Positions 44,320-46,927 of a DNA stretch of 46,927 nt are shown here, in pieces. Origin of the DNA: Bacillota bacterium (lineage in GTDB: Bacteria; Bacillota; Sulfobacillia; JACIYH01). The position numbers and the translations under genes are program-made. The stretch's first letter is position 1. Each line of letters opens with the position of its first letter. The notes beneath the pieces are model-generated. The model was given only the letters and a program-made list of their open reading frames with translations, did not search any database and was not told where the DNA came from. The DNA is taken from NCBI GenBank assembly GCA_014360055.1, contig JACIYH010000016.1:1-46927 (forward strand). Direction: 5' to 3'.

Positions 44320-45126
44320 TCAGAATCCGTCGCCCGGAACGGTGGCCAGCACCAGCCCGTCCACCCGCACCGCCCCTGCCTGGAGCAGGGCTACGGTGCA
44401 GTTGGCCAGGGTCGCTCCGGTCGTGAAGACGTCGTCTATGACCGTTATCGTCGCTCCCCGCAAATCCATAAGGGGTACGAAAGCCCCCCTCAGGTTCTCC
44501 CACCGCGCGGCGCGACCGAGGCCCGCCTGCTGCTTCGCCGCCCGGCGGCGCCCCAGGGCGTTGACCACCGGCACCCGCCAGCGGCGCCCCACCACCCGGG
44601 CCAGTTCTTCGGCCTGGTTGAAGCCCCGCTGCCGGTACCGACCGGCGGCCAGCGGAACGGGCACGAGCAGATCGGGGCGGCGCAGCGTCACCAGGCCCAC
44701 ACCCGCCATGAGTTCCCCCAGGGGATGACCCAACCACCGTTCCCCCCCGTACTTGAAGCGGTGAATGAGTTCTCGCAGCGCCCCGTGGTACACTCCCACC
44801 GGCCGCACCCGCCCCCAGGGCGCGGGCCACGAGGGGCACTGCGCCACCTCGAGCCGCCAGGCGGAAAGGCAGGCCGGGCAGATTCCACCGGGAAAGGCGG
44901 CCTGCCCCGGGGCCTCGCGGCCGCAGGCCAGGCAGTGCACGGGGAGTGGAAATAGCAGGCGGTCGAGGCCCTCCAGGAACCAGCGCACCGGTACCGTCCA
45001 CGGGGCCGCCGCCGCCCGCGTCGCCATGCCGCCAGCCGCCCACGGCGCGGTCGCCGCCCGTGCCACCGGAGTCGCCATGCCGTCGCCGACTCGCGGCGCC
45101 GCGCCGCCTGCCCCCCGGGGCATCAT
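44320..45126 (-). CDS. comFC: ComFC-type phosphoribosyltransferase-like competence protein
   Basis: Cytoplasmic protein needed for DNA uptake or processing in transformation. A four-cysteine zinc site (CLACG...CPAC, about residues 65-90) is followed by FKYGGERWLGHPLGELM, LVPVPLAAGRYRQRGFNQAE, KQQAGLGRAARWENLRGAF, and the PRPP-binding VIDDVFTTGATL. 268 residues from the ATG at 45126, which overlaps the GGDEF stop (ATGA). The N-terminal about 50 residues are an extra Ala/Met/Pro/Trp-rich tail with a degenerate internal duplication; the family core starts near VRWFLEGLDRLLFP. comFA and comFB are not in the window. Confidence 0.93.
   Translation of the reverse strand: MMPRGAGGAAPRVGDGMATPVARAATAPWAAGGMATRAAAAPWTVPVRWFLEGLDRLLFPLPVHCLACGREAPGQAAFPGGICPACLSAWRLEVAQCPSWPAPWGRVRPVGVYHGALRELIHRFKYGGERWLGHPLGELMAGVGLVTLRRPDLLVPVPLAAGRYRQRGFNQAEELARVVGRRWRVPVVNALGRRRAAKQQAGLGRAARWENLRGAFVPLMDLRGATITVIDDVFTTGATLANCTVALLQAGAVRVDGLVLATVPGDGF
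44999..45090 (-). repeat. Degenerate duplication in the comFC N-terminal tail
   Basis: On the plus strand both units run cacggSG...cgccgcccg...tcgccatgccg, starting at 44999 and 45041, and differ by a 9-nt in-frame indel. They code related peptides, MATPVARAATAPWAAGG and MATRAAAAPWTV. Confidence 0.55.
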
Positions 45127-46835
45127 GACCGCGCCCGCGCACATACCACCCGGTTGCCGCCCTCGCTCTTGGCCACATACATCGCCTGGTCCGCCGCCCG
45201 CACCAGGTCGGTGGCGTTCTCGGCGTCCTCGGGAAACACTGCCACTCCGATGCTGGCCGTTATGCGCAACGGCCCATCTGGACCGTCGAAGACGTGGGCC
45301 TCCACCCGGGCCCGGATGCGTTCCGCCACCGCCAGGGCCTCTTCGCGGGAGGCCCCGGCCAGGATCACCGCGAACTCGTCCCCACCGTACCGCGTAGGTA
45401 CGTCAATCTCCCGCACCGCCGAGCGGAGGGTCTGGCCGAATTCCCGCAGCAGGGCATCCCCCACCACATGACCGTACGTGTTGTTGTAGTTGCCCAGATC
45501 GTCCAGGTCCACGTACACCAGGGCGACGGTCTCACCCCGGGAACCACACTGTCCTATGGCGTACTGAAGCTGGCGCGTGAAATACCTGTGGTTGTACAGC
45601 CCGGTGAGGTCGTCGGTCACGGAAAGCTCCTCTGCTCTCCGGTAGAGGGTGGCGTTCTGCACGGCCACGGCCGCCTGAGTCCCCAGGACCTCCAGGGCCT
45701 GTAGTTCCTGGGGCGAACACGCTCCCGCCTCGGTAGAGGATACCCATAGGGCACCGAGGAGCCCCCCGTCCATCAGCAGGGGTACCACTGCGGCCCCGCG
45801 CGGCGGCGCCGGGTCGTCGGGGTCCACGTGCAGCCAGCCCGCGCTGACCGCGTTGGAGGTCACGGCTGCCCGGCGCTCGGCCAGCAGGCGTCCCAGCTCC
45901 CCCTCGCCCGGACGCAGGCAGGAAAGGGGAAAGGTGGCAGGATGGGGGTGATCGAGCCGCGCCAGGTGCAGCACCCCGTCCTCGCCACCCTTCAGGAAGA
46001 TAGCGCACACGTCGCACTTCACCAGGCGGCGGATGGCCCCGGTGAGCATGTCCAGCACACGCTCGCGCTCCAGGGTGGCGTTCAGTTGCCGCCCCACCTC
46101 CTGGATGACAGTGAGGCGCCGGTGCGCCGCCTGCAACTCCAGGTGCAACCGGAGGATGTACGCCACGGCCAGCACGGGGACGAACACCATGGCCGCCCAG
46201 ATCGGTCCCTGGAGGCTGTATGCGGTGGCCATGCTCAAGCCCACGGGGATGGTCACCAGGTAGTTGAGCACATCCCAACCCAGGGACCCCCGGATCACGT
46301 CCAGCACCTTGCGAGGGGCGCTGCGCAGGTTCCCCGCGTCGCGCCATCCCGCGTACCACGTCACCAGCAGGTGGTTGACCACGAAGTACGTAAGCACCAG
46401 GAGGAGCGCCCCGGGTCCCATCGCCCCGCCCGCTCCCCCATCGGGCCCCGTCGCCCCGCCCACCGCCCGGTAGACGAGGCCGGCAGCCAGGCAGGCCAGC
46501 GCATACTGCCCCAGATTGAAGACCGCAATAAACGCGGGCCGGCGCCGGGGCAGGGCGTTCCCCAGGAGGGAAGACAGCATGTTGACCCACATGGCCTCCA
46601 CGGTACCCAGGAGCAAGAAACACGGCAGTACGGGCGCGAAGCTGAGGCTCAACCGGATTCCCGTGGGCAGGCGGACGTCAAGGAACTCCGCCAGGCTGCT
46701 CATGGCGACAAACAGAATGAGCGCGGTCGGATCGGCGAGGCCGTGCCCCCAGGAGAACAACAGGGCGGCGCCGATCCCTGCCAGACCGACCAGCCACGCA
46801 TAGATCCGGTAACCCGGCGCCAGCCCCGCCCCCAA
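45123..46835 (-). CDS. Diguanylate cyclase (GGDEF) with membrane sensor and GAF domain
   Basis: Makes cyclic di-GMP. About seven membrane helices (to about residue 225), a GAF domain (about 240-385, VGRQLNATLERERVLDMLTG), and a GGDEF domain with RYGGDEFAVIL. An RxxD inhibitory site (REID) lies five residues before GGDEF, so product feedback inhibition is expected. The membrane part is related to that of the HD-GYP protein at 21758-23104 (FNLGQYALACLAAGLVYR). The start is TTG at 46835, with GGGGAG about 10 nt upstream; no earlier start fits. It is the first gene of the comFC-yvyF run. The 92 bases upstream to the window end hold no gene I recognise. Confidence 0.92.
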   Translation of the reverse strand: MGAGLAPGYRIYAWLVGLAGIGAALLFSWGHGLADPTALILFVAMSSLAEFLDVRLPTGIRLSLSFAPVLPCFLLLGTVEAMWVNMLSSLLGNALPRRRPAFIAVFNLGQYALACLAAGLVYRAVGGATGPDGGAGGAMGPGALLLVLTYFVVNHLLVTWYAGWRDAGNLRSAPRKVLDVIRGSLGWDVLNYLVTIPVGLSMATAYSLQGPIWAAMVFVPVLAVAYILRLHLELQAAHRRLTVIQEVGRQLNATLERERVLDMLTGAIRRLVKCDVCAIFLKGGEDGVLHLARLDHPHPATFPLSCLRPGEGELGRLLAERRAAVTSNAVSAGWLHVDPDDPAPPRGAAVVPLLMDGGLLGALWVSSTEAGACSPQELQALEVLGTQAAVAVQNATLYRRAEELSVTDDLTGLYNHRYFTRQLQYAIGQCGSRGETVALVYVDLDDLGNYNNTYGHVVGDALLREFGQTLRSAVREIDVPTRYGGDEFAVILAGASREEALAVAERIRARVEAHVFDGPDGPLRITASIGVAVFPEDAENATDLVRAADQAMYVAKSEGGNRVVCARARS

Positions 46836-46927
46836 GTCTGTTCAACTCCCCGCACTACACTAATCGTGTAATTCGGCACCGGAGGTCAGTATCCTGCCTT
46901 TGCCACCGTTCTTCCAGCAAAAACCCA

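Noticed and set aside
46836-46927. Additional partial gene at the right edge
   Set aside because: No open frame with coding character; only a weak ACAC/GTGT dyad near 46855-46875.

Overview
This 46.9 kb window comes from a GC-rich, motile member of the Bacillota (Firmicutes). The order uvrB, MinJ-like PDZ membrane protein, ctpB-type protease, ftsX, ftsE, prfB, secA, hpf, fliT, fliS, fliD, flagellin, csrA, fliW, flgL, flgK, flgN, flgM, yvyF, comFC follows, on one strand, the order known from the Bacillus subtilis chromosome. The high GC, split transketolase and many GTG/TTG starts suggest a deep-branching Clostridia-, Symbiobacteria- or Limnochordia-type lineage. The sequence alone does not fix the genus.

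Layout. Positions 1-1955 (+) hold the two permeases of a dipeptide/oligopeptide ABC transporter, the first cut by the window edge. A remnant of a retropepsin-like protease follows (1991-2122). Everything after about 2111 is on the minus strand. 2111-9896 is repair, envelope and division: uvrB, a MinJ-like protein, an S41 protease, an M23 murein hydrolase with coiled coil, ftsX, ftsE. 10076-13839 is an insertion relative to B. subtilis: split transketolase, a WecG/TagA glycosyltransferase and two envelope-associated proteins. 13987-17760 is prfB (with an intact programmed +1 frameshift) and secA. 17921-19791 is an ATPase/effector pair that looks like a defence or toxin module whose effector gene is broken by two frame shifts. 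19910-25683 holds a DUF5317 protein, tandem HD-GYP proteins (one degenerate), a tiny hydrophobic peptide, two conserved proteins of unknown function and hpf.

25899-46835 is the late flagellar region with comFC and a GGDEF protein. Two glycosylation inserts interrupt the standard order: a GT2-TPR protein between flagellin and fliD, and rfbBACD plus a 1322-residue methyltransferase-GT2-GT4-GT2 protein between csrA and flagellin. I find three sigma-D (sigma-28) type promoter candidates with identical 16-nt spacing, before flagellin, fliW-csrA and flgM. The rfb genes are coupled to csrA by an ATGA overlap, so dTDP-rhamnose synthesis and the large glycosyltransferase may be co-expressed with the flagellar regulon. 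The simplest model is a flagellin (or filament/surface) glycosylation system wired into FliW-CsrA control.

Other recurring themes are codon-phased tandem repeats in linkers of OppC, FtsX, FliT and ComFC, and hairpins placed 17-40 nt upstream of start codons. No tRNA, rRNA, CRISPR array or insertion sequence is visible. No stretch longer than about 300 bases lacks a gene.
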